Below, one piece after another: positions 1-8,299 of a DNA stretch of 64,000 bases (position 1 is its first letter; every line of letters starts with the position of its first letter). Under the pieces are notes generated by a model. It worked only from the letters and a program-made list of their open reading frames with translations, was not told the DNA's origin and ran no database searches. Origin of the DNA: Pseudomonas congelans (GTDB lineage: Bacteria; Pseudomonadota; Gammaproteobacteria; Pseudomonadales; Pseudomonadaceae); assembly GCF_900103225.1 (NCBI RefSeq), contig NZ_FNJH01000004.1:186001-250000 (forward strand), given 5' to 3'. The position numbers and the translations under genes are program-made.

Positions 1-184
1 CGGTTACAAAATCACTGGCGGCGCAGACCCGGTCGAATGCTGCCTTTCGAGCCTCGGGCCAGGCTTTGAAAGAAGCCAGCGCGTCCTCGGACAAGGCAGT
101 CAGCGCGGCCTGAAACATCTGCCGGGCGCGGGTGATCGATGGCAGCAGAATGGCCGGAAATTCGGCCAGTAAAGGTAGGCTCAT
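1..184 (-). CDS. glnE: Glutamine synthetase adenylyltransferase, N-terminal part (cut by window edge)
   Basis: The minus-strand frame starts with ATG at 184 and runs off the left edge, giving about 61 residues beginning MSLPLLAEFPAILLP and ending with the motif FDRVCAASDFVT, which I recognise as the N-terminus of Pseudomonas GlnE. GlnE adenylylates and de-adenylylates glutamine synthetase in response to nitrogen status, in the cytoplasm. Only the extreme N-terminus is visible, so no catalytic residues can be checked. It lies divergent to aceE, the usual Pseudomonas arrangement. Recognition is from memory of the family, supported by the neighbour. Confidence 0.85.
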   Translation of the reverse strand, partial: MSLPLLAEFPAILLPSITRARQMFQAALTALSEDALASFKAWPEARKAAFDRVCAASDFVT

Positions 185-390
185 GGTCTATCCTTGATCG
201 GCGTGCAGACGCCCGTCCGTCGTTACGGCGAGACGCGTCTGCCAGCACCGCTTGTCGAACAAAGGTTATAAATTGCTGGAAAAATCAAATTAGAAGCATA
301 AAAATCCGCTTTTTCCCTGCAAGATATTCAATAGCGATCAACAGTAACGTTTTAAGCTACACGACAACAGGAGCGATTGAGACGCTTCTC

Positions 391-405
391 TGTAGTTTTA
401 CTACT
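391..405. promoter_or_regulatory. Palindromic operator-like site 1 upstream of aceE
   Basis: The sequence TGTAGTTTTACTACT is 14/15 identical to the reverse complement of the second site at 443-457. The TGTAGT-N3-ACTACA form resembles the operators of RpiR-family carbon regulators (HexR/RccR) of Pseudomonas as I remember them. RccR is reported to control aceE in P. fluorescens. The assignment is inference from motif shape and position. Confidence 0.55.
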
Positions 406-442
406 GGGTCCGATACTCGGAGGGCTGAAATCGTCGTCGATT

Positions 443-457
443 TGTAGTAAAACTACA
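443..457. promoter_or_regulatory. Palindromic operator-like site 2 upstream of aceE
   Basis: TGTAGTAAAACTACA is an inverted repeat, TGTAGT-AAA-ACTACA, with six perfectly paired bases per arm. Its centre is 52 bases from that of site 1, close to five helical turns, so two bound dimers would sit on the same DNA face. It lies 112 bases before the aceE start. A HexR/RccR-type regulator is the likeliest ligand, but this is inferred. Confidence 0.6.
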
Positions 458-568
458 CGCCGCCGGATCCCACCCTCCGGTAATCCAAGAATTTATGTCG
501 TCTGCCCACAAGGCCAGTCGCAAACTCAGGCAACCGATTCTGGAAGCCTTTCCGCCCTGGAGCAAGCC

Positions 569-3214
569 ATGCAAGACCTCGATCCCGTCGAAACCCAGGA
601 ATGGCTGGACGCCCTGGAATCGGTTCTCGACAAAGAAGGCGAAGACCGCGCTCACTACCTGATGACCCGTTTGGGCGAGCTGGCCACCCGTAGTGGTTCG
701 CAGCTGCCGTACGCCATCACCACGCCATATCGCAACACCATTCCTGTCACCCACGAAGCACGCATGCCTGGCGACCTGTTCATGGAACGCCGCATTCGCT
801 CGCTGGTGCGCTGGAACGCATTGGCCATGGTTGTCAAAACCAACATCGGCGACCCGGATCTGGGCGGTCACATCTCCAGCTTCGCCTCCAGCGCCACGCT
901 GTACGACATCGGCTTCAACTATTTCTTCCAGGCCCCGACCGACGAACACGGCGGCGACCTGATCTACTTCCAGGGTCACGCATCGCCAGGCGTATACGCC
1001 CGTGCATTCATGGAAGGCCGCATCACCGAAGAGCAAATGACCAACTTCCGTCAGGAAGTCGACGGCAATGGCCTGTCGTCTTACCCACACCCGTGGCTGA
1101 TGAAGGATTTCTGGCAGTTCCCGACGGTATCGATGGGCCTTGGCCCGATCCAGGCGATCTACCAGGCGCGCTTCATGAAGTACCTGGAGCACCGCGGTTA
1201 CATCCCGGAAGGCAAGCAGAAAGTCTGGTGCTTCCTGGGTGACGGCGAGACCGACGAGCCGGAATCCCTGGGCGCCATCGCCCTGGCCGGTCGCGAGAAG
1301 CTCGACAACCTGATCTTCGTCGTCAACTGCAACCTGCAGCGCCTCGACGGCCCGGTTCGCGGCAACGCCAAGATCATCCAGGAACTCGAAGGCGTGTTCC
1401 GTGGTGCCCAATGGAACGTCACCAAAGTCATATGGGGCCGTTTCTGGGACCCACTGCTGGCCAAGGACGTCGACGGTATCCTGCAACGTCGCATGGACGA
1501 AGTCATCGACGGCGAATACCAGAACTACAAGGCCAAGGACGGCGCGTTCGTCCGCGAGCACTTCTTCAACTCGCCTGAACTCAAGGCGATGGTTGCCGAT
1601 CTGTCCGACGACGAGATCTGGAAACTCAACCGTGGCGGCCACGACCCGTACAAGGTCTATGCGGCCTACCACGAAGCCGTCAACCACAAGGGTCAACCGA
1701 CCGTTGTTCTGGCCAAGACCATCAAGGGTTATGGCACCGGCGCCGGCGAAGCGAAAAACACTGCGCACAACACCAAGAAGGTCGATGTCGACAGCCTGCG
1801 TCACTTCCGTGACCGTTTCGACATTCCGGTCAAGGACTCCGAACTCGAAGCCCTGCCGTTCTACAAGCCGGAAGAAGGCAGCGCCGAAGCCCGTTACCTG
1901 AGCGAGCGTCGTGCTGCGCTGGGTGGCTTCGTACCGCAGCGTCGCGCGCAGAGCTTCAGCCTGCCGACCCCGCCACTCGAGACCCTCAAGGCCATCCTGG
2001 ATGGCTCGGGCGATCGTGAAATTTCCACCACCATGGCTTTCGTGCGCATCCTGACGCAACTGGTCAAGGACAAGGAAATCGGTCAGCGCATCGTGCCGAT
2101 CATCCCGGACGAAGCGCGTACCTTCGGTATGGAAGGCATGTTCCGCCAACTGGGCATCTACTCGTCGGTCGGCCAGCTCTACGAGCCAGTCGATAAAGAA
2201 CAAGTGATGTTCTATCGCGAAGACAAGAAAGGCCAGATCCTCGAAGAAGGCATCAACGAAGCGGGCGCCATGTCCTCCTTCATCGCTGCCGGTACTTCGT
2301 ATTCCAGCCACAACCAGCCGATGATTCCGTTCTACATCTTCTACTCGATGTTCGGTTTCCAGCGTATCGGCGACCTGGCCTGGGCCGCTGGCGACAGCCG
2401 CACCCGTGGCTTCCTGATCGGCGGCACCGCCGGCCGTACCACACTGAACGGTGAAGGCCTGCAGCACGAAGACGGTCACAGCCACATCCTGGCATCGACC
2501 ATCCCGAACTGCCGCACCTTCGATCCGACTTACGGTTACGAACTCGCAGTGATCATCCAGGACGGCATGCGCCGGATGTTCGAAGAGCAGCAGGACGTTT
2601 TCTACTACCTGACCGTGATGAACGAGTCCTACGCCCAGCCAGCCATGCCGGCCGGTGTGGAAGAAGGCATCGTCAAGGGCATGTACCTGCTCGAAGAAGA
2701 CACCAAGGAAGCGGCGCACCACGTCCAGTTGCTGGGCTCGGGCACCATCCTGCGTGAAGTTCGCGAAGCGGCGAAGATTCTCCGTGACGAGTTCAACATC
2801 GGTGCCGACGTGTGGAGCGTCACCAGCTTCAACGAGCTGCGTCGCGACGGTCTGGCTGCAGAGCGCAACAACCGCCTGCACCCTGGCCAGAAGCCGCAGC
2901 TGAGCTATGTCGAGGAATGCCTGAACGGTCGCAAAGGTCCGGTCATCGCATCCACGGATTACATGAAGCTGTTCGCTGATCAGATTCGTCAGTGGGTTCC
3001 AACCAAGGAATACAAAGTCCTGGGCACCGACGGTTTCGGCCGTAGCGACAGCCGCAAGAAGCTGCGTCACTTCTTTGAAGTCGATCGTCACTTCGTGGTG
3101 CTGGCAGCCCTGGAAGCCTTGGCTGATCGTGGCGATATCGAACCTAAAGTCGTGGCTGAAGCCATCGCCAAGTTCGGCATCGATCCTGAAAAACGCAATC
3201 CACTGGACTGCTAA
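569..3214 (+). CDS. aceE: Pyruvate dehydrogenase E1 component, homodimeric type
   Basis: AceE is the thiamine-diphosphate-dependent E1 that decarboxylates pyruvate and reductively acetylates the lipoyl groups of AceF, feeding acetyl-CoA into the TCA cycle. The frame gives 881 residues from the ATG at 569 (MQDLDPVETQEWLDALES), the length expected for the single-chain gammaproteobacterial E1. A GDGETDEPES motif near residue 224, followed about 28 residues later by VVNCN, is the ThDP/Mg-binding signature. The frame is open upstream to 377, but those residues match nothing in the family, and GGAG lies just before 569, so the shorter start is chosen. aceF follows 142 bases downstream and no lpd gene is present here. 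Two palindromes upstream suggest control by a carbon-responsive repressor. Confidence 0.97.
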   Translation: MQDLDPVETQEWLDALESVLDKEGEDRAHYLMTRLGELATRSGSQLPYAITTPYRNTIPVTHEARMPGDLFMERRIRSLVRWNALAMVVKTNIGDPDLGGHISSFASSATLYDIGFNYFFQAPTDEHGGDLIYFQGHASPGVYARAFMEGRITEEQMTNFRQEVDGNGLSSYPHPWLMKDFWQFPTVSMGLGPIQAIYQARFMKYLEHRGYIPEGKQKVWCFLGDGETDEPESLGAIALAGREKLDNLIFVVNCNLQRLDGPVRGNAKIIQELEGVFRGAQWNVTKVIWGRFWDPLLAKDVDGILQRRMDEVIDGEYQNYKAKDGAFVREHFFNSPELKAMVADLSDDEIWKLNRGGHDPYKVYAAYHEAVNHKGQPTVVLAKTIKGYGTGAGEAKNTAHNTKKVDVDSLRHFRDRFDIPVKDSELEALPFYKPEEGSAEARYLSERRAALGGFVPQRRAQSFSLPTPPLETLKAILDGSGDREISTTMAFVRILTQLVKDKEIGQRIVPIIPDEARTFGMEGMFRQLGIYSSVGQLYEPVDKEQVMFYREDKKGQILEEGINEAGAMSSFIAAGTSYSSHNQPMIPFYIFYSMFGFQRIGDLAWAAGDSRTRGFLIGGTAGRTTLNGEGLQHEDGHSHILASTIPNCRTFDPTYGYELAVIIQDGMRRMFEEQQDVFYYLTVMNESYAQPAMPAGVEEGIVKGMYLLEEDTKEAAHHVQLLGSGTILREVREAAKILRDEFNIGADVWSVTSFNELRRDGLAAERNNRLHPGQKPQLSYVEECLNGRKGPVIASTDYMKLFADQIRQWVPTKEYKVLGTDGFGRSDSRKKLRHFFEVDRHFVVLAALEALADRGDIEPKVVAEAIAKFGIDPEKRNPLDC

Positions 3215-3245
3215 GAGTCTGCTTCAAGAGCGCTGATCAGAGCGT

Positions 3246-3299
3246 AAACAGCCGAGGATGCGGAATTTACTTGCCGTAAATGAGCATCCAAGGCTGTTT
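3246..3299 (+). other. Long imperfect hairpin in the aceE-aceF gap
   Basis: Three nested stems are visible: AAACAGCC (3246-3253) with GGCTGTTT (3292-3299), GGATGC (3256-3261) with GCATCC (3284-3289), and ATTTAC (3265-3270) with GTAAAT (3276-3281) around a TTGCC loop. Small purine-rich mismatches separate the stems. There is no T-run after it, so it does not look like a simple terminator. It could stabilise the aceE transcript end or tune the E1:E2 ratio. Confidence 0.6.
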
Positions 3300-3356
3300 C
3301 GTTGTAACTGAACCAGCGTATTCGTGAGTGAACAGGTTCTCCTAAGGAGAGACATA

Positions 3357-5003
3357 GTGAGTGAGTTAATTCGTGTACCCGACATCGGCAACGGTGAAGG
3401 CGAAGTCATTGAATTGATGGTCAAGGTCGGTGATCGCATCGAAGCCGACCAGAGCGTTCTGACGCTTGAGTCGGACAAGGCGAGCATGGAAATCCCTGCT
3501 CCCAAGGCTGGCGTCATCAAGGCCATGAAGGTCAAGCTGGGCGACCGCCTGAAAGAAGGCGACGAGCTGTTCGAACTGGAAGTGGAAGGCGAAGCGGCTG
3601 CGGCCCCGGCACCTGCTGCCGAACCTGCCGCTGCCCCTGCCGCTGCCGAAAAGCCGGCCGAAGCGGCACCTGCACCTGCGGCTGCCGCCGAGCCTGCCCC
3701 GGCAGCCAGCGCCAGCGTTCAGGACATCCACGTGCCGGACATCGGTTCGTCGGGCAAGGCCAAGATCATCGAACTGATGGTCAAGGTCGGTGACAGCATC
3801 CAGGCCGATCAGTCGCTGATCACCCTGGAATCCGACAAGGCCAGCATGGAGATTCCTTCTCCGGCAGCAGGCGTTGTCGAGAGCATCGAAGTCAAGCTGG
3901 ACCAGGAAGTCGGTACCGGCGACCTGATCCTGAAACTGAAAGTCGAAGGCGCCGCGCCCGCCGCTGCTCCGGCGCCTGCAGCCAGCGCACCCGCTGCTGC
4001 CCCGGCCAAGGCTGAGGCCGCAGCTCCTGCAGCCCCTGCTCCCAAGGCAGAGGCTGCACCTGCTCCAGCGGCTCCGGCCAAAGACGGTGCCAAGGTTCAT
4101 GCAGGCCCGGCCGTTCGTCAGCTGGCCCGCGAATTCGGCGTCGAGCTGAGCGCGGTCAGCGCCACCGGTCCGCACGGCCGTGTGCTGAAAGAAGACGTTC
4201 AGGTTTACGTCAAAACCATGATGCAGAAGGCCAAGGAAGCTCCAGCTGGCGGCGCAAGCGGTGGCTCGGGCATCCCGCCGATTCCGGAAGTCGATTTCAG
4301 CCGTTTCGGCGAGATCGAAGAAGTACCGATGACGCGCCTGATGCAACTCGGCGCTTCCGGCCTGCACCGCAGCTGGCTGAACATTCCGCACGTCACGCAA
4401 TTCGACCAGGCCGACATTACCGACCTGGAAGCTTTCCGTGTCGCGCAGAAAGGCGCTGCCGAGAAGGCTGGCGTCAAGCTGACAGTTCTGCCGCTGCTGC
4501 TCAAATCCTGCGCACACCTGCTCAAGGAGCTGCCGGACTTCAACGCTTCGCTGGCGCCTAGCGGCAAGGCCGTGATCCGCAAGAAGTACGTGCACATCGG
4601 CTTTGCCGTGGACACCCCGGACGGCCTGCTGGTCCCGGTCATCCGCGACGTCGATCAGAAGAGCCTGTTGCAACTGGCTGCCGAAGCCGCCGCACTGGCG
4701 GAAAAGGCGCGCAACAAGAAACTGACTGCAAACGACATGCAGGGCGCGTGCTTTACCATCTCCAGCCTCGGCCACATTGGCGGCACCGGCTTCACGCCGA
4801 TCGTCAACGCGCCGGAAGTGGCGATCCTCGGTGTTTCCAAGGCAACCATCCAGCCAGTCTGGGACGGTAAAGCCTTCCAGCCGAAACTGATGCTGCCGCT
4901 GTCGCTGTCCTACGATCACCGCGTGATCAACGGCGCAGCTGCTGCCCGCTTCACCAAGCGCTTGAGCGAATTGCTGGCGGACATCCGCACAATCCTGCTG
5001 TAA
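3357..5003 (+). CDS. aceF: Dihydrolipoyllysine acetyltransferase (PDH E2)
   Basis: AceF forms the core of the pyruvate dehydrogenase complex and transfers acetyl from lipoyl-lysine to CoA. The 548-residue product has two lipoyl domains with ESDKASMEIP around Lys41 and Lys161, each followed by a long Ala/Pro-rich flexible linker, then an E3-binding domain near 245-285 (VRQLAREFGV, GPHGRVLKEDV) and the catalytic domain ending in YDHRVINGA, with the active His near residue 521. The start is GTG at 3357: AAGGAGA lies at 3344-3350 and MSELIRVPDIG matches the family N-terminus, whereas the frame's upstream extension to 3324 has neither. It is co-oriented with aceE and probably co-transcribed with it, with a hairpin between them and a strong terminator after. 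Confidence 0.97.
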   Translation: MSELIRVPDIGNGEGEVIELMVKVGDRIEADQSVLTLESDKASMEIPAPKAGVIKAMKVKLGDRLKEGDELFELEVEGEAAAAPAPAAEPAAAPAAAEKPAEAAPAPAAAAEPAPAASASVQDIHVPDIGSSGKAKIIELMVKVGDSIQADQSLITLESDKASMEIPSPAAGVVESIEVKLDQEVGTGDLILKLKVEGAAPAAAPAPAASAPAAAPAKAEAAAPAAPAPKAEAAPAPAAPAKDGAKVHAGPAVRQLAREFGVELSAVSATGPHGRVLKEDVQVYVKTMMQKAKEAPAGGASGGSGIPPIPEVDFSRFGEIEEVPMTRLMQLGASGLHRSWLNIPHVTQFDQADITDLEAFRVAQKGAAEKAGVKLTVLPLLLKSCAHLLKELPDFNASLAPSGKAVIRKKYVHIGFAVDTPDGLLVPVIRDVDQKSLLQLAAEAAALAEKARNKKLTANDMQGACFTISSLGHIGGTGFTPIVNAPEVAILGVSKATIQPVWDGKAFQPKLMLPLSLSYDHRVINGAAAARFTKRLSELLADIRTILL

Positions 5004-5011
5004 GCCCTGCA

Positions 5012-5031
5012 GGCCCGTCCCCGGACGGGCC
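5012..5031 (+). terminator. GC-rich hairpin after aceF
   Basis: GGCCCGTCC (5012-5020) pairs perfectly with GGACGGGCC (5023-5031). It begins 8 bases after the aceF stop but is followed by TTGCTGT rather than a strong T-run. It may act with the second hairpin downstream. Confidence 0.55.
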
Positions 5032-5071
5032 TTGCTGTACACCTTTGCGAGCTGCCACGCTCGAACCTCAA

Positions 5072-5097
5072 CCCCGCCCTCCAGCGGGGATTTTTTT
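5072..5097 (+). terminator. Rho-independent terminator of aceEF
   Basis: CCCCGC (5072-5077), a six-base loop and GCGGGG (5084-5089) are followed by A and seven Ts (5091-5097). This is the classic form of an intrinsic terminator for rightward transcription from aceF. Confidence 0.85.
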
Positions 5098-5224
5098 GCC
5101 CTGGATATCGCGCCCATGCTCCGCGCTCATTGCTGGATCCTGTGGGAGTGACCGGGGCGGCGATCCGCATTGCTCACGAAGACCATGGTCCTGACGCCCC
5201 ATCTTCTGGGACTGTAAGGGCCCC

Positions 5225-5247
5225 TTCGCGAGCAAGCTCGCTCCCAC
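5225..5247 (-). repeat. REP element
   Basis: TTCGCGAGCAAGCTCGCTCCCAC is the reverse complement of the Pseudomonas REP consensus GTGGGAGCGAGCTTGCTCGCGAA. Its inner arms GCGAGC/GCTCGC form a stem. Similar elements occur at 6806-6828, 6872-6895 and 60463-60487. Confidence 0.8.
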
Positions 5248-5323
5248 GACCTTTATCGTCGGTGCCAGGTCTGACTGGCGGGTGATACACTACGCGACAT
5301 TTTTGTTTTGCAGGTCCACCGTC

Positions 5324-6703
5324 GTGACTAACACCGCTTTCAATTCCCTGCCTCTGTCCGCTGCCATGCTGGCTAACCTGGAGTCGCTTGGTTATGCCGA
5401 AATGACACCGATTCAGGCGCAGAGCCTGCCGGTGATCCTCAAGGGCATGGACCTGATCGCGCAAGCCAAGACCGGCAGCGGCAAGACCGCTGCGTTCGGT
5501 ATCGGCCTGCTTAACCCGATCAACCCGCGTTTCTTCGGTTGCCAGGCACTGGTCATGTGCCCGACCCGCGAGCTGGCGGATCAGGTCGCCAAGGAAATCC
5601 GCCGCCTGGCGCGCTCCGAGGACAACATCAAGGTCCTGACCCTGTGTGGCGGCGTGTCCTTTGGCCCGCAGATCGGCTCGCTGGAGCATGGCGCGCACAT
5701 CATCGTCGGCACGCCGGGTCGCATACAGCAGCATTTGCGCAAGGGCTCGCTGGTCCTGGACGGCCTGAACACGCTGATTCTCGATGAAGCCGACCGCATG
5801 CTGGACATGGGTTTTTACGACGCCATCGCCGACATCATCGAGCAGACCCCGCAGCGCCGTCAGACCCTGCTGTTCTCCGCGACCTACCCGGTTGGCATCA
5901 AGCAGTTGTCGTCGAAGTTCATGCGTGACCCGCAGACCGTCAAGGTTGAGGCACTGCACGCCGACAGTCAGATCGAGCAGATTTTCTACGAGATCTCCCC
6001 GGAGCAGCGACTGGAAGCAGTGGTCAAGGTACTCGGCCATTTCCGTCCGACGTCCTGCGTGGCGTTCTGCTTCACCAAGCAGCAGGTTCAGGAAGTGGTC
6101 GATCACCTCACCGCCAAGGGCATGTCTGCGGTCGGTCTGCATGGCGATCTGGAACAGCGTGACCGTGATCAGGTGCTGGCGATGTTCGCCAACCGCAGCA
6201 CCTCGGTACTGGTCGCCACCGACGTGGCCGCGCGCGGTCTGGATATCGACGCGCTGGACATGGTGATCAACGTCGAGCTGGCGCGCGATTCGGAAATCCA
6301 CATCCACCGCGTCGGCCGTACCGGTCGTGCGGGCGAGAAGGGTATTGCCGTGAGCCTCGTGGCGCCGTCGGAAAGCCAGCGCGCCCGTGCCATCGAAGAG
6401 TTGCAGAAAGCGCCGTTGAACTGGCAGCAATACGACAGACTGAGCATCAAGGAAGGCGGCAAGCTGCTGCCTGCCATGACCACCCTGTGCATCGGTTCGG
6501 GCCGCAAGGACAAACTGCGTCCGGGCGACATTCTCGGCGCACTGACCGGTGAGGCAGGCATTGCTGGCACTCAGGTCGGCAAGATCGCGATTTTCGACTT
6601 CCAGGCCTACGTTGCCGTAGAGCGCAGCATGGCCAAACAGGCTCTGGAGCGTTTGAACAACGGCAAGATCAAGGGCAAGTCGCTGCGCGTGCGGATTTTG
6701 TAA
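5324..6703 (+). CDS. dbpA: ATP-dependent RNA helicase DbpA
   Basis: This is a DEAD-box helicase that in E. coli acts in 50S subunit assembly, guided to 23S rRNA hairpin 92 by a C-terminal RRM-like domain. The 459-residue product shows AKTGSGKT (48-55), PTRELADQ, LILDEADRM (DEAD at 154-157), SATYP and HRVGRTGRAG, then a C-terminal domain with LRPGDILGALTGE and GKSLRVRIL, which is the DbpA-type RNA-binding domain rather than a generic DEAD-box tail. GTG at 5324 is chosen because VTNTAFNSLPLS aligns with the family start. An in-frame ATG at 5282 would add 14 residues without an evident ribosome site. It appears monocistronic, with REP elements on both sides. Confidence 0.93.
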   Translation: MTNTAFNSLPLSAAMLANLESLGYAEMTPIQAQSLPVILKGMDLIAQAKTGSGKTAAFGIGLLNPINPRFFGCQALVMCPTRELADQVAKEIRRLARSEDNIKVLTLCGGVSFGPQIGSLEHGAHIIVGTPGRIQQHLRKGSLVLDGLNTLILDEADRMLDMGFYDAIADIIEQTPQRRQTLLFSATYPVGIKQLSSKFMRDPQTVKVEALHADSQIEQIFYEISPEQRLEAVVKVLGHFRPTSCVAFCFTKQQVQEVVDHLTAKGMSAVGLHGDLEQRDRDQVLAMFANRSTSVLVATDVAARGLDIDALDMVINVELARDSEIHIHRVGRTGRAGEKGIAVSLVAPSESQRARAIEELQKAPLNWQQYDRLSIKEGGKLLPAMTTLCIGSGRKDKLRPGDILGALTGEAGIAGTQVGKIAIFDFQAYVAVERSMAKQALERLNNGKIKGKSLRVRIL

Positions 6704-6805
6704 AGTTTATCGTTGACCCTGATAGTCCCTACACTCCGCGCCAAGCGTCATATACAGGCACCGAAGGGCCCGAAAACGCGGTTTTCAGGCCTCTGCCCGT
6801 AGGGC

Positions 6806-6900
6806 GTGGGAGCGAACTTGTTCGCGAAGACGGTAGTTCAGACGATAAATCTTCGGAGAACATACCGACCCTTTCGCGAACACATTCGCTCCCACGGCCT
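6806..6900. repeat. Inverted REP pair (BIME-like)
   Basis: GTGGGAGCGAACTTGTTCGCGAAG (from 6806) and, about 43 bases later, TTCGCGAACACATTCGCTCCCAC (6873-6895) are inverted copies of one REP, separated by non-repeat sequence. The right copy continues into CGGCCTTCGGCCAGAATCAAG, which recurs inverted at about 60433-60465. The pair lies between dbpA and the flavoprotein gene. Confidence 0.8.
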
Positions 6901-6984
6901 TCGGCCAGAATCAAGAACAGACTTGTGTATAGCTTAGCGCGGAGCATGGGAACGATCATGACCTGAAGATCGAGGAACCACGCT

Positions 6985-8163
6985 GTGCCCGTTACTGACG
7001 TTGTAATCATTGGCGCCGGTGCCGCCGGCCTGATGTGTGCGTTCACCGCTGCCGCTCGCGGGCGCAAGGTGATGTTGATTGATCACGCCAACAAGCCCGG
7101 CAAGAAGATCCTGATGTCCGGTGGCGGGCGGTGCAACTTCACCAACATGTACACCGAGCCGGCCAACTTCCTGTCGCAGAACCCGCATTTCTGCAAATCG
7201 GCCCTGGCCCGCTACACCCAATGGGATTTCATCGCGATGGTCGCCAAACATGGCGTGCCTTATCACGAGAAGAAGCTCGGCCAGCTTTTTTGCGACAACA
7301 AGTCCAGCGACATTCTGGAAATGCTTCTGGAAGAGTGCCGACAAGCCGGTGTCAGCCTGCACATGGACACCGCTGTGCAGCAGATCGAAAAGACCGACGC
7401 CGGCTACAGCCTGCAGACCACAATGGGCACCCTGAACTGCCAGTCGCTGGTGATTGCCACGGGCGGTCTGTCGATTCCGACCCTGGGCGCGACCGGCTTT
7501 GGCTATCAGGTCGGCAAGCAATTCGGCCACACGCTGCTGCCGACCCGCGCCGGGCTGGTGCCGTTCACCATCACCGATCAGCTCAAGGAGCTGTGCACCG
7601 AGCTGTCAGGCACCTCGGTGGATTGCCTGGTGAGCTGCAACGACACGAGCTTCCGCGAGAACATCCTGTTCACCCATCGCGGCCTCAGTGGCCCGGCGAT
7701 CCTGCAGATTTCCTCGTTCTGGCAGCCCGGTGACACGGTGGAAATCAACCTGCTGCCTGATCATGACGTACCCGCCTGGCTCAACCAACAGCAGGCAGAG
7801 CGCCCCAACAGTGAACTGAAAACCCTGCTGGGCGAGATTTTCACCAAGAAGATGGCCAACCTGATCGCCGAACACTGGTTCGTTTCAAAACCGATGAAGC
7901 AGTACACCCACGCCGAACTGGCCGAGATCGCCGAAAAGCTGGCGAGCTGGCAGGTGGTCCCGGCGGGCACCGAGGGTTATCGCACGGCCGAAGTGACGCT
8001 GGGTGGCATTGATACCCGTGAAGTGTCGTCCAAGACCATGGAATCGCTGAAATCCCCCGGTCTTTATTTCGTGGGCGAAGTACTGGACGTGAGCGGCCAT
8101 CTGGGCGGCTTCAACTTTCAGTGGGCGTGGGCGTCGGCCTATGCTGCCGCACAATACGTGTGA
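6985..8163 (+). CDS. HI0933/YhiN-family NAD(P)/FAD-dependent oxidoreductase
   Basis: The 392-residue protein opens with a Rossmann FAD-binding motif, VVIIGAGAAGL at residues 6-16, then SGGGRCNFTN near 47-56, which is the signature of the HI0933 (BaiN/YhiN) flavoprotein family. It ends with an FAD-contact segment, YFVGEVLDVSGHLGGFNFQWAW. Members are cytoplasmic flavoproteins whose substrates are mostly unknown, so no reaction is assigned. GTG at 6985 is used: GAGGAA lies 8-13 bases upstream and the Rossmann motif starts at once. The gene stands alone between a REP pair and yccS. Family assignment is strong; function is open. Confidence 0.85.
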   Translation: MPVTDVVIIGAGAAGLMCAFTAAARGRKVMLIDHANKPGKKILMSGGGRCNFTNMYTEPANFLSQNPHFCKSALARYTQWDFIAMVAKHGVPYHEKKLGQLFCDNKSSDILEMLLEECRQAGVSLHMDTAVQQIEKTDAGYSLQTTMGTLNCQSLVIATGGLSIPTLGATGFGYQVGKQFGHTLLPTRAGLVPFTITDQLKELCTELSGTSVDCLVSCNDTSFRENILFTHRGLSGPAILQISSFWQPGDTVEINLLPDHDVPAWLNQQQAERPNSELKTLLGEIFTKKMANLIAEHWFVSKPMKQYTHAELAEIAEKLASWQVVPAGTEGYRTAEVTLGGIDTREVSSKTMESLKSPGLYFVGEVLDVSGHLGGFNFQWAWASAYAAAQYV

Positions 8164-8222
8164 CGTAGTCGCTGATACGCAACATCAAGACACGGCAAAC
8201 CGGTATAAATTTTGCGAGGCGG

Positions 8223-8251
8223 ATGTACAGCCAGTCATTTGGTCTGTACAT
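8223..8251. promoter_or_regulatory. Dyad ATGTACAG-N13-CTGTACAT upstream of yccS
   Basis: ATGTACAG (8223-8230) and CTGTACAT (8244-8251) are perfect inverted arms 13 bases apart, lying 49 bases before the yccS start. The site could be an operator for a dimeric regulator or a hairpin closing the preceding gene. There is no T-run. The regulator is unknown. Confidence 0.45.
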
Positions 8252-8299
8252 ATCCTCCTGCACGATCGATCAATTGTGAACAAGGCCGTCAGCTGACCC

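Larger units (their letters stand above)
185..568. promoter_or_regulatory. glnE/aceE divergent control region
   Basis: This 384-base gap separates the divergent glnE and aceE starts. It holds two near-identical 15-base palindromes (391-405 and 443-457, listed separately) and an AT-rich patch around 260-370 that could carry promoters. I see no convincing small gene in it. The aceE open frame extends upstream through the palindromes to 377, but that extension carries no family similarity, so the region is best read as the promoter and leader of aceE. Confidence 0.6.
5004..5323. other. aceF-dbpA intergenic region with terminators and REP elements
   Basis: This 320-base gap holds two hairpins after aceF (5012-5031 and 5072-5097), then a degenerate REP-like stretch around 5139-5182 (GTGGGAG...GCTCACGAAG) and a clear REP at 5225-5247 in the opposite sense. 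The pair resembles a BIME. No gene is seen. The dbpA promoter presumably lies at about 5250-5320. Confidence 0.6.

Noticed and set aside
12..248. 78-codon minus-strand frame at the left edge
   Set aside because: Arg/Ala/Ser-rich translation in the wrong frame; the glnE N-terminus in the neighbouring frame explains the region.
401..3091. 896-codon open frame antisense to aceE
   Set aside because: It mirrors aceE codons in a high-GC gene and its translation shows low-complexity Val/Asp/Gln-rich sequence without family motifs.
3366..5117. 583-codon open frame antisense to aceF
   Set aside because: The Arg/Gly/Cys-rich translation is the complement of the Ala/Pro linkers of AceF, so it is a shadow frame.
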